From: Sandaracinobacteroides hominis
GTDB taxonomy: Bacteria; Pseudomonadota; Alphaproteobacteria; Sphingomonadales; Sphingomonadaceae
Reading direction: 5' to 3'
DNA length: 64,000 nt
NCBI RefSeq assembly: GCF_016464365.1
Contig: NZ_JADCUC010000004.1
Location: 186,001 to 250,000 of the forward strand
Below, one piece after another: positions 1-8,923 of the stretch. The notes under the pieces are model-generated. The model was not told the origin of the DNA and searched no databases. It was given only the letters and a program-made list of their open reading frames with translations. The position numbers and the translations under genes are program-made. The stretch's first letter is position 1. Every line of letters starts with the position of its first letter.

Positions 1-1142
1 GCCAAAACTATGGGGATCGAAAGACTGGGCGCGATCTGCAAAGCGGTTTGTACCAGCTCGTCGGGCGCATCCGGCAGCAGAGAAATAAACGAAGTTGTAG
101 AATCGGTGACAGCCTTCAGATCAATGTCGCCGAGCGGCGAATTGTAGCCGGAAAGCAGTCGTTCTGCGTCAACCGGATCTGACATGCCCCAGAGCCGAAT
201 CTTGCCGCTCGCACTGGCCATTGCGCTTCGGATTGCACGCCTGTCAGTATCTGCAAGATAGGGGAAACGAATGCCGAGCTCCGCTTTCCCGTCGCCGCGG
301 TCATTCATCACAAGGCGGGCGGTTCCGGGAGCTACAGATCTTCGCGGGGTAGTCAGCACACGGCGACGGTGGAGCTCCGCTGCACTGGAAACGGCCCGCC
401 GGGAGACGGTGTCTGTGACAAGGTCACCAAAAACGCGGCCTAGTGTGTCGTCTGCTACGCGCGCCAGGGGGTCCGTTTGTTCGAGCAGGCGCCACGCCAC
501 AGCTGCGGCGAGATCCCCGTTCTCAAGCCACTGAACAAGGCGGGGCGATGATGCCCTCCCGGCGATTGACCGCAACCGGCCAACCAGCACTTCCTCATCC
601 GGCACATCGCTGGTCAATCGGTAAGATTCCCGCAGTGTGCGGGCGAGCGCGCGGTGGATCTCTTTCGGAGCCACCGCATTTACGATGGGCCATGCAATGT
701 GGCGAAACGCACGCGTCCAGGGGGTCTCCGCTGGCTTGCGAATGCCTTGAAGGCGATGAGCCGCGTCAAAAAATTCCGTTATGCGCTCGCGCTCTTGCGA
801 AGCGACCCTTGCACCGAGCGATGCCTCGAACTTCGGCCAGAAATCCGTGCCGGTCCCTCTGTACTCGTATCCGACTTCAGAGGCCGCTGCGATGAGAGCC
901 AGATAGCTGCCGTTGAAGTTATTACCGATCCCCTTGTTCCGAATTTCATGTCCGACGAGCTGGCTGAGCCTGGTAATCTCTGCCGGACCAAGGCCATGCT
1001 CAAGCCCGTAAACGGGGCGCCCCCCGCGAGACCGTCTAAGCCCGGCAAGCCGCTCCTCAATGCGCCTGTGAAAAGCCACCAGATTGTGGTCGCCAGATAA
1101 GCCATTCCCGCGCGCGACGCTTGCCTCCAAGGCATTGTGCAT
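1..1142 (-). CDS. Large unrecognised protein, divergent to DISARM-like operon (partial)
   Basis: An uninterrupted minus-strand frame runs from an ATG at 1142 to the left edge, giving at least 380 residues; the C-terminus lies outside the window. I read it by reverse-complement translation. The N-terminal third contains GYEYRGTGTDFWPKFE (about residues 90-105), and further on RHIAWPIVNAVAPKEIHRAL. It has no signal peptide, membrane segment or recognised catalytic motif. It is divergently transcribed from the helicase operon that starts at 1235, with only 92 bases between the two starts, so the two units probably share a regulatory region. From memory, this motif pattern occurs in large proteins encoded next to DISARM-like helicases, but I cannot name the family. 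Open frame and position support a real gene; function is unknown. Confidence 0.7.
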   Translation of the reverse strand, partial: MHNALEASVARGNGLSGDHNLVAFHRRIEERLAGLRRSRGGRPVYGLEHGLGPAEITRLSQLVGHEIRNKGIGNNFNGSYLALIAAASEVGYEYRGTGTDFWPKFEASLGARVASQERERITEFFDAAHRLQGIRKPAETPWTRAFRHIAWPIVNAVAPKEIHRALARTLRESYRLTSDVPDEEVLVGRLRSIAGRASSPRLVQWLENGDLAAAVAWRLLEQTDPLARVADDTLGRVFGDLVTDTVSRRAVSSAAELHRRRVLTTPRRSVAPGTARLVMNDRGDGKAELGIRFPYLADTDRRAIRSAMASASGKIRLWGMSDPVDAERLLSGYNSPLGDIDLKAVTDSTTSFISLLPDAPDELVQTALQIAPSLSIPIVL

Positions 1143-1234
1143 TCGGCTTTTTCTTCCCCCCGACTGATTGACGTCACCAGCGGGCAAAGCCTAGTCTTGC
1201 GCTAAGAGCTACTCAATAGCTGATCGGGGGTGGA

Positions 1235-3913
1235 GTGCGATTACTGGTTCTGACCGCTGCAGAGGCGGCGTTCGAATCCGGCCTTGCTGCGACCGGTGGC
1301 CTTGAACCCTCTTTCCGTGGAATAGCGAGGTTCCTGCGGGCCACAATTGCACTCAAAGGGGGCCTGCGTATCGATGATCTGCTTGATCGAGCGGTTACAG
1401 AAGCGGAAATGGTTGGGATCAAACCCGCTGCAGCGAAGGCCCGAGCACTTGCGACTTTGTCGGTCCTGGAGGCTGCGGGAGATCTGGCAGTAATCCGCTC
1501 AGCAGAAGCCAGAATGGTTGTTTCACCTCCCGAGCAGACCATCCGTCTCTCAGAATCTTCCGGTTTCACCATCGGCGGGGCGGAGTCTGAATGGATAGTC
1601 TCTGAGGATGGTGCCGACGGGTCGATCCTCAGAACCGCGGCTGACATTTCCGGCGCCCGTAACTTCGATGACTATCTGGGACCGCCAGGATACCGCACTG
1701 TTTTGCGAAATGCCGGATTACCCGACCATGTCGACCTCGGTCTGGCAGCCAGTCTCCTCGCGGTCGCAGCGCGGACGGCAGGGAATCCTGTAGAAGGCAG
1801 TGCAACCACCGTTTGGGGGCGACTTCAGGATGATATAGCATTTGGCGCGATTGCGGACGGCCGGGAAGCGGTATTCGCATTCGCAGAAGATGGTAGCGCA
1901 AAGGCAATCATCGGCGACGATATAGCCTGCTGGATGGCTGTCTGTATTCACGGCATCGATCTTATTTCCGGCTGGTCATTGCCGCGGCCGATGCCCCGCC
2001 AACTACTCCGCGCGCTTGCCGCGCTCGGGCAACCGGTCGATGATAGGCTACTGCAATGGAAAATCGACGAAGATGCGTGCGAACGCATTTCCGCCTGGGC
2101 CGGGATCCCTGCCTGGGAGGACGCCCGACCACGTCCGGATCCCGATCAGGATGCTATCGTCAATGCGACGCCGGAGGCAAGGATCCTCGTTGAGGCTCCA
2201 CCAGGTTCAGGAAAGACCTGGGTGGCTTGTCGAAGAGTCAGTTCGCTGGTCGAGCAAGGCGTTTCCCCGGCGCGGATCTGGATGGTCAGCTTCACACGTA
2301 CGGCCGTTGCTGAAATGCGATCGCGTATCGCAGCCTTCCTCAACGACCCATCGCGCGCTCAGGATGTCCGGATTGTCACGATCGATTCGCTTGCGTGGCG
2401 TCTGACGAAAGGTTTCACCGAGCCCGACGATACATCGACGGCCGGACATGACGTCGGCATTCAAGAAACGCTTTCCATGCTTCGCAATGGAGATGTGCAG
2501 CTTCTCGATTTCATACATGGAATCGAGCATGTCATTGTGGACGAGGCGCAGGATCTGGTCGGCGACAGATGTCGGCTCATCGCCGAGCTGGTGACGATGC
2601 TGTCATCAGGCTGTGGCGTTACCGTATTCGGAGATCCGGCGCAGGCAATTTACGGATTCAGTGACGTGCCTGCCAGCCTGCCGCTTGCGAACAGACTTGC
2701 CGATGATCCGAGCCTCCGGTTTGTCGTTCGTTCTCTGGGAACAGACCATCGAACCAAGGACCCGGCGCTCAGCGACCTGTTTTCCCGGACGCGCAGCTTT
2801 GCAACCCGCACCGACATCGAGCCCGCAGAGCGGTACAAAGCCATCCGGGCAGCAATAGACGAAATGGCCGACCTGTCCCCGACCAATGGAAAGGGCGGCT
2901 CAGACACGCTCATTCTTTTTCGTTCACGTGCCGAAATGCTCGTCGCGTCATCAGAGCTCTGGGCTTCACGGAGCGAATTTCGTGTGCGCTTCACGGCGAG
3001 GCAGGAGATTGTGCAGCCGTGGGTCGGCGCCCTTCTCGTGTCGTGCCGTTCGAGTAATCTTGAGCGGAAGCATTTCGACAATCTGTGGATGCAGTTGCGG
3101 CCCGCTCCCTTATTGCCGCGTGATGAAGCATGGTCGCTGCTTCGCCGTATGGCCGCAGCCGGAAATGCTGCGATTGATCTGCGCAGACTGGCTGCACGAC
3201 TCTCGACGCAGCCCCCACCAATCGAGGTTCAGCAAACCGATCTGGGCCCGCCGACAGGTCCGCTCCTCACCACGATACATGGTGCGAAAGGGAGAGAGGC
3301 AGAAGAAGTTCGCCTGATGCTCAGCCGACATCCGGAGAATGAGCCGAGCGGAGGATGGGACGAAGAGGCTCGGATCCTGTTTGTAGGGGCGACGCGTGCC
3401 CGCTCCAGACTTGTTATCGGGTCATCCGGTGCCTTTCTGCGTCGTCAGGAGGGTACCGGGCGCCGCTGGCAAAGGTGGGCACGAGGGGGGCGCAACGACG
3501 CCCGCATCGAGATTGGCCTGGATGGCGATGTGGAGTCATCGCCACCTTCAATGTCCGAGGATGGTACCAACGATATCCAAAACCTCCTCTGGCGCCATTC
3601 CTGGCGCCCTCTGGCGCTTCGGGCCGAACGGCAGGAAGGAACATATATTCTGAAGGCAGATGAGGGCTCGGACGAAGGTCGGAGCGTTGGTGTGCTGACA
3701 ACTGCCTTCTCCAGATCATTGCGAAACCTCGCCGGGGAAGCGAACGGGGCTGGCACATACCTGCCAAGGCACATCCGCGGCTTCCATATGGTTTCTGCGC
3801 GAACTGTTTCCCTGTTGAACGGCACGGATGAACCGCGGTTCTGGCTTTCTCCGGTGATTGCCGGGCTGCCCGTCGTGTATCTCAATGGCGGCCGTCAGAG
3901 TGGAGATTCCTGA
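1235..3913 (+). CDS. UvrD/Rep-like superfamily 1 helicase with long unknown N-terminus
   Basis: The 892-residue protein has a GTG start preceded by GGGGGTGGA. Roughly the first 300 residues match nothing I recognise. They are followed by an SF1 ATPase core: Walker A around residues 321-328 (APPGSGKT), the motif FTRTAVAEMR, Walker B VIVDEAQD with the acidic pair near residues 436-440, and a C-terminal helicase domain containing TIHGAKGREAEEV and FVGATRARSRL, which look like motifs V and VI. It presumably translocates on or unwinds DNA. It is the first gene of a four-gene operon and its stop lies one base before the DrmA-like start. Classical DISARM has no such gene, so this is probably a lineage-specific component; the defence role is inferred from its neighbours. 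Confidence 0.85.
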   Translation: MRLLVLTAAEAAFESGLAATGGLEPSFRGIARFLRATIALKGGLRIDDLLDRAVTEAEMVGIKPAAAKARALATLSVLEAAGDLAVIRSAEARMVVSPPEQTIRLSESSGFTIGGAESEWIVSEDGADGSILRTAADISGARNFDDYLGPPGYRTVLRNAGLPDHVDLGLAASLLAVAARTAGNPVEGSATTVWGRLQDDIAFGAIADGREAVFAFAEDGSAKAIIGDDIACWMAVCIHGIDLISGWSLPRPMPRQLLRALAALGQPVDDRLLQWKIDEDACERISAWAGIPAWEDARPRPDPDQDAIVNATPEARILVEAPPGSGKTWVACRRVSSLVEQGVSPARIWMVSFTRTAVAEMRSRIAAFLNDPSRAQDVRIVTIDSLAWRLTKGFTEPDDTSTAGHDVGIQETLSMLRNGDVQLLDFIHGIEHVIVDEAQDLVGDRCRLIAELVTMLSSGCGVTVFGDPAQAIYGFSDVPASLPLANRLADDPSLRFVVRSLGTDHRTKDPALSDLFSRTRSFATRTDIEPAERYKAIRAAIDEMADLSPTNGKGGSDTLILFRSRAEMLVASSELWASRSEFRVRFTARQEIVQPWVGALLVSCRSSNLERKHFDNLWMQLRPAPLLPRDEAWSLLRRMAAAGNAAIDLRRLAARLSTQPPPIEVQQTDLGPPTGPLLTTIHGAKGREAEEVRLMLSRHPENEPSGGWDEEARILFVGATRARSRLVIGSSGAFLRRQEGTGRRWQRWARGGRNDARIEIGLDGDVESSPPSMSEDGTNDIQNLLWRHSWRPLALRAERQEGTYILKADEGSDEGRSVGVLTTAFSRSLRNLAGEANGAGTYLPRHIRGFHMVSARTVSLLNGTDEPRFWLSPVIAGLPVVYLNGGRQSGDS

Positions 3914-3914
3914 C

Positions 3915-6900
3915 ATGCCGCAAACCAGATCCGGAGTGTTGAATCGGCTGGCAATCGACCTGATTGGCCCCTCGCGACTGTCAGAGACAATCGCCGACCG
4001 GCCTACAGACAGGTATCTGACCGGCATTCTTTTCCCGCCACGTACACCGGTCGGCGCAGAAGAGGATGACGACGCGGATACGGCGGAGCAGGGCGTCTCT
4101 GATTCCTCGACCGCGAATGATGCGGTTGCAAGCGCAAGCGCACTCCGCCCGTCAACGGCGGGCGTGTCATTTGCACTGGACTTCGGGTCAAGCGAGATTC
4201 CGGCAGTCGATTTCCGGATAAGCTGCGGGATTTATGTGGGCGTCGACCAACAGACCGACGGTGACGGTCGCAGCTCTGGCTCCCAGACATGGCGGCGGAT
4301 CGATAAACGCGCGCATCTGCAGGAGCATATTCTGAGCGAAGGGTCCCCGGAACCCGTTGACCTGACGCCTTATGGGATACCTGGCCTGTCGCTTCATCTT
4401 CGGTCGACACCATGGAAGGGCGGCCTTCTGGTAACTGCCGTTCTCGTCAACGAAAACAGCCTCTCATCAAAACCCGACCGTCGCGAAATCGAGGAGAAAT
4501 GTTTTTTTCAGGTGTCGATGAAGATCGGCCCGGCGGCGGACTCCGTGTTTCGTCCGCGACCCATCCGGGCGATTGTCGAAGATGCCGACAGCGCGTCGGC
4601 GGCACTGATCTATCGTGACGCGGCTGAGTACGCTGTCGGGCATGTTTGTTCTGCCCGCTGGTATGAACGGCATGGCAAAGTCAGAAGCGTAAGCACGACG
4701 TGGATTCCGACTGCCGTGGTACAGGCAACCAGTCCCGATGGACATGTGGTATTCCGGCAATTGAGATCCCTTGGGGATGTTCGCCCACTGTCTGCAACCT
4801 GGCTGGCCGAGCAGGAGGCGTCGGGCCTGACTGATGGTCTCCGGCATCTTGCCGCCGCCTACGCCCGCTGGATAGACGAGAAAGAAGCGGAACTGCTCTG
4901 CCTGCCCCATATCTTCAGGGCACAGGGACGTCTTCATCTCGATCAGTGCAGGATGGCACTTGATCGGATGCACGGCGGAATAAGGCTGCTCGATGACGAT
5001 ATCAACGTGCAGCTGGCTTTTCGCCTCGCCAATCGCGCGATGCAATTGCAGAAAAAATGGAAGGATGGCGAGGAGCTTATCTGGCGACCGTTTCAGCTCG
5101 CATTCTGTCTTCTGGCACTAAGGTCTACCTCAGAGCCGGAAGATCCGGATCGCGACACCATGGACCTGATCTGGTTCCCGACAGGCGGTGGCAAAACCGA
5201 AGCATATCTTCTGCTCACGGCATTTACGATCATACTTCGGAGGCTGCGCAACGAGCCGTCCGCCTCTGCCGGCGTGACAGTGATGATGCGCTACACCCTG
5301 CGGCTGCTTACAGTGCAACAATACGAGCGGGCAGCAGCGCTAATATGCGCGTGTGAGGTAGTCCGCGTGGCGGCAGAGAAACACTGTGATCCAATCGCGG
5401 CAGCGAAACTTGTTGCCGGACCACCTATTTCCCTGGGGCTCTGGGTCGGTGAGCCATCGTCCCCCAATCACGTCGTCGATGCAATCGAAGCACTGAAGAC
5501 AGGCGCTGCCAGCACGCCTGCGCAGGTTCGGGATTGCCCAGGCTGCCACGGTCCGCTGCATTGGGGACGAGCGCCCCACCTTCATCAGATCTGGGCCAGA
5601 TGCAAAAGCGATGGCTGTGAGATCGCGGCCGCGGGAGATCACCTTCCGATCTGGACCGTCGACGAGGATGTCTACCGCGAGATGCCCTCGCTGTTGATCG
5701 GGACCGCTGACAAGTTTGCGCAGATTGTTCGAAACAGTAATACCGGCCGCCTGTTTGGTCTTGGAACGCCAAACCGCAGGCCCGACCTGATCATCCAGGA
5801 CGAGCTCCATCTCATCTCCGGGCCACTTGGAACGATGGCAGGCATCTACGAAATTGCCATCGACGCCCTTTGCACTTCGGCCGGGAAACGACCCAAGGTG
5901 ATCGGCTCGACAGCGACTATTCGGCGCGCCGAAGATCAGATCCGCGCGCTTTTTGATCGTGACACTTTCCAGTTTCCACCCCCCGGTCTTGATCACAGGG
6001 ATTCAGGTTTTGCGGTTGCCGCAGATCCGGACACCGTTCCTGGCAGGTTATATGCCGGCGTCACTACGGCAGGACGATCGGCTAAGTTCACCTTGCAGGC
6101 AGTCACGGCCTCACTGTTACAATCCAGCGCAGCTGATGGTCTGTCCAATGATGCGCGCGACAAATACTGGACACTCGTCACATATTTCAATTCGCTTCGC
6201 GAACTGGGCGGTGCACTTGTTCTGATGCAGGACGATACCGCAAAATCGGTCGAAGATTATGCAAGACGGAGGGAGAGAGAAGTCCCACGCGCGGTCTCTG
6301 CTGTTACCGAACTGACAAGCCGGGTTGAGTCCTCACGCATTCCGGAAATTCTGAAGCAACTGGAGCGCCGGGCAGGCGACCCGGAGGCCATCGATGTTGT
6401 GCTCGCCTCCAACATGATCTCCGTCGGGGTCGATGTTTCGCGGCTCGGTGTCATGGTCGTCAACGGGCAGCCTAAGGGGATTGCCGAGTACATACAGTCA
6501 ACCAGTCGCGTCGGGCGCTCCAAAGTGCCAGGACTCGTCGTTGGGGTATATAATGCCAATAAGGCACGGGATCGCAGTCACTTCGAAACCTTCAGGACAT
6601 GGCACCAGACACTCTATCGCGAGGTGGAAGCGACGAGCGTAACCCCGTTTGCAGCGCGCGCACGTGACAGGGCTCTCCATGCGCCGCTCGTCGCCATCGC
6701 ACGGCATCATGTGAAAAGCCTTCTCAATGAGCCGATCGATGCAGCCAGTGCTTCCGAAGCGCTCGATCGCATCGCAAGTTACATTGCAAGGCGGGCAGAG
6801 AGTATTGACAGCGAGGAGGCGGCTGCAGTCCAAACCTATCTCGAGCAACGTGTGCGGGAGTGGATCAGTCGCGGTACGCTGCCTTACTACTGGTCTGATT

Positions 6901-7055
6901 TTAAGGACGGCAGTCTTCTGGTTTCGGCTGAAACGGCCGCCGAACGGACAGCTTCAGGCAAGCGCAAGAGCAAAGCCTGGCCTACGCCGAACTCGTTGAG
7001 AAGTGTCGAGGCATCCGTCGACTTCATTTTGCGCAATCGGCTGGGAGACGCCTGA
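3915..7055 (+). CDS. drmA: DrmA-like superfamily 2 helicase (DISARM core)
   Basis: The ATG at 3915 has GGAG eight bases upstream and gives 1046 residues. The N-terminus carries TDRYLTGILFPPRTP, the signature of DISARM DrmA N-terminal regions. Walker A is PTGGGKT at about residues 422-428. The DEAH-like box is DELH at about 629-632, followed by IGSTATIRRAEDQI. The C-terminal helicase lobe contains ASNMISVGVDVSRLGVMVV and QSTSRVGRS. A Cys pair pattern, CPGCHGPLHW then CKSDGCE, suggests a zinc site between the lobes. Its length matches the family (about 1000-1300 residues). In DISARM, DrmA pairs with DrmB on DNA; here the stop overlaps the DrmB start by one base. The symbol is by family likeness, since the system lacks the usual methyltransferase. 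Confidence 0.88.
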   Translation: MPQTRSGVLNRLAIDLIGPSRLSETIADRPTDRYLTGILFPPRTPVGAEEDDDADTAEQGVSDSSTANDAVASASALRPSTAGVSFALDFGSSEIPAVDFRISCGIYVGVDQQTDGDGRSSGSQTWRRIDKRAHLQEHILSEGSPEPVDLTPYGIPGLSLHLRSTPWKGGLLVTAVLVNENSLSSKPDRREIEEKCFFQVSMKIGPAADSVFRPRPIRAIVEDADSASAALIYRDAAEYAVGHVCSARWYERHGKVRSVSTTWIPTAVVQATSPDGHVVFRQLRSLGDVRPLSATWLAEQEASGLTDGLRHLAAAYARWIDEKEAELLCLPHIFRAQGRLHLDQCRMALDRMHGGIRLLDDDINVQLAFRLANRAMQLQKKWKDGEELIWRPFQLAFCLLALRSTSEPEDPDRDTMDLIWFPTGGGKTEAYLLLTAFTIILRRLRNEPSASAGVTVMMRYTLRLLTVQQYERAAALICACEVVRVAAEKHCDPIAAAKLVAGPPISLGLWVGEPSSPNHVVDAIEALKTGAASTPAQVRDCPGCHGPLHWGRAPHLHQIWARCKSDGCEIAAAGDHLPIWTVDEDVYREMPSLLIGTADKFAQIVRNSNTGRLFGLGTPNRRPDLIIQDELHLISGPLGTMAGIYEIAIDALCTSAGKRPKVIGSTATIRRAEDQIRALFDRDTFQFPPPGLDHRDSGFAVAADPDTVPGRLYAGVTTAGRSAKFTLQAVTASLLQSSAADGLSNDARDKYWTLVTYFNSLRELGGALVLMQDDTAKSVEDYARRREREVPRAVSAVTELTSRVESSRIPEILKQLERRAGDPEAIDVVLASNMISVGVDVSRLGVMVVNGQPKGIAEYIQSTSRVGRSKVPGLVVGVYNANKARDRSHFETFRTWHQTLYREVEATSVTPFAARARDRALHAPLVAIARHHVKSLLNEPIDAASASEALDRIASYIARRAESIDSEEAAAVQTYLEQRVREWISRGTLPYYWSDFKDGSLLVSAETAAERTASGKRKSKAWPTPNSLRSVEASVDFILRNRLGDA

Positions 7056-8920
7056 TGGCCCGTGATAAGCTCGGGAAGATCCGCCGCAGCCAGGTCGTAT
7101 CGACCTATGGCCCGGGGGCAATTATCGATTTCCGTGCCGGAGGCCACGGGGGTGCGCCGATCTCTGTGGTTGCCGCAGGCCTGGACGAATGGGACAATCT
7201 CTCGCTCACACCCGGCCTCAATAACGACCAGTGTATCGAAGAGCCGCGTCTTCAGAAGCAGTTGAATGTCGCGGGCTTCAGGCTGCCGCCCGTCGGAAGC
7301 GAGATCACAGGCAAAAAACCGAACGAAAAGAAGCAGGGGCGACGCCTCTCGGGCATCCGCTTCCCCGCCTGGCTGCAATGCCCCCGTTGCGAGCTCCTGC
7401 AGCCAGCGCGTGAGTGGCGAGAAGAGCCCGGCGATCCGGCGCTGTATTGCGGCTCGTGTTCATCGAGGTCAGAATCCGGTCGTCCTGTTCACGTCGTTCC
7501 GGTCAGGTTCGTACTTGCCTGCGAATCAGGCCATCTGGACGAATTTCCCTGGCATGCATGGGTCCAGCACAACGCCGGTTGTGGACGTAAAAAGCCGTTG
7601 AAGCTTCAGAGCAACGGGGCCGGCCTTAGGGGGCTCATCGTTTCCTGCACCGGATGCGGCGCTTCCAAATCCATGGACGGCGCTTTCTCCTCTGCCTCCA
7701 TGAAACGTCTGAAGGTTACCTGCTCAGGAAAACGACCCTGGTTACCCGGCCCGCCCGAAACCTGCCAACAGTCGAACCCACCTGTTGTTGTTCAACGGGG
7801 CGCATCCAACCTCTATTTTCCGGCCATTGCATCGGCGATCTCAATACCGCCCTGGAATGATGAATTTCAGACGTCACTCGGTCACCATTGGCATGCGCTT
7901 GTTTCAGCGACGACGCCCGAGAACGTGAATTTGATCATCGAGCTTGTTGTATATCCGGTCTGGGATGGCGAACCGATGTCGCTCGAACATATGAAAGCGC
8001 GGATTTGGGAACGCCTTGAACTGCTTAGGGCGCCCGACCGTCAGGATATTCGCAGCGAGGAATACCGCCAGCTTGCGATGGGCGAAGCAACTCGCGGAGA
8101 GGAGGCTGAATTCTCGATCAGGCCGGAAATCGTACCCACCAGTCTTTCCGGTGTACTGGATCGGATCGTGCGTGTTGTGCGACTTCGCGAGGTGCGCGCC
8201 TGCTATGGCTTCACGCGGATCTATCCGCCCTCTGGCGAATTTGGCACTGACAGCGGCTGCGCTCCGTTGAGCGCCGCCGCCAAAAAGTGGCTGCCCGCTA
8301 TCGAGGTCCGCGGTGAAGGCATTTTTCTTACCCTGAACGAGAAGATGCTGCGGGAATGGGAACGGGAGGATGGGCCGGCCGCCGCGCGGGCAGCGATCGT
8401 AAACGCGCAGTGGCGGCAAGCATGGAAGGAGCGCATGGGCGACGAGGCCGAACCTCCGTCAGTAATCCAGCCGCGTCTCATGCTCATTCACAGTTTCTCA
8501 CACGCACTGATGCGTCAGCTCTCACTCGAATGCGGCTATTCGACTTCGTCTCTGCGAGAGAGATTATATGCGGACACGACGCTGCCGGGCATGTGCGGAG
8601 TGCTGATCTACACATCGACTGCTGACGCTGACGGAACCCTTGGCGGGCTTGTCAGACAGGGGAAGCCGCAGCGCATGGAACGGCTCGTGATTGATGCCAT
8701 CCGGTCAATGGAATGGTGCTCTTCGGATCCGTTGTGCGTGAAGGGGTTCAGTTCGCTCTCTGAGGGCAGCAATCTGGCCGCTTGTCATTCCTGTATTCTG
8801 GCACCCGAAACTGCCTGCGAGCATTTTAATCGGTTTCTTGATCGTGCGATGCTGGTGGGAACGCCTGATGACCCACAGCTTGGTTTCTTTTCGAGCCTTC
8901 TTACACGAGGTGACAGCTGA
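7055..8920 (+). CDS. drmB: DrmB-like DUF1998 protein (DISARM core)
   Basis: The 621-residue protein starts at an ATG inside the TGATG overlap with the upstream helicase, so translation is probably coupled. Near the N-terminus it has RRSQVVSTYGPGAIIDF, the hallmark opening of DrmB proteins. Cys pairs (CPRCELLQP, CGSCSS, later CTGCGAS) suggest zinc ribbons. The C-terminal third is the DUF1998 domain, with HALMRQLSLECGYSTSSL, GVLIYTSTADADGTLGGL, and conserved Cys in DPLCVKGF, ACHSCILAPETACE. In DISARM, DrmB forms a complex with DrmA and helps the helicase engage DNA. The length equals the usual 600-650 residues. Confidence 0.9.
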   Translation: MARDKLGKIRRSQVVSTYGPGAIIDFRAGGHGGAPISVVAAGLDEWDNLSLTPGLNNDQCIEEPRLQKQLNVAGFRLPPVGSEITGKKPNEKKQGRRLSGIRFPAWLQCPRCELLQPAREWREEPGDPALYCGSCSSRSESGRPVHVVPVRFVLACESGHLDEFPWHAWVQHNAGCGRKKPLKLQSNGAGLRGLIVSCTGCGASKSMDGAFSSASMKRLKVTCSGKRPWLPGPPETCQQSNPPVVVQRGASNLYFPAIASAISIPPWNDEFQTSLGHHWHALVSATTPENVNLIIELVVYPVWDGEPMSLEHMKARIWERLELLRAPDRQDIRSEEYRQLAMGEATRGEEAEFSIRPEIVPTSLSGVLDRIVRVVRLREVRACYGFTRIYPPSGEFGTDSGCAPLSAAAKKWLPAIEVRGEGIFLTLNEKMLREWEREDGPAAARAAIVNAQWRQAWKERMGDEAEPPSVIQPRLMLIHSFSHALMRQLSLECGYSTSSLRERLYADTTLPGMCGVLIYTSTADADGTLGGLVRQGKPQRMERLVIDAIRSMEWCSSDPLCVKGFSSLSEGSNLAACHSCILAPETACEHFNRFLDRAMLVGTPDDPQLGFFSSLLTRGDS

Positions 8921-8923
8921 CGC

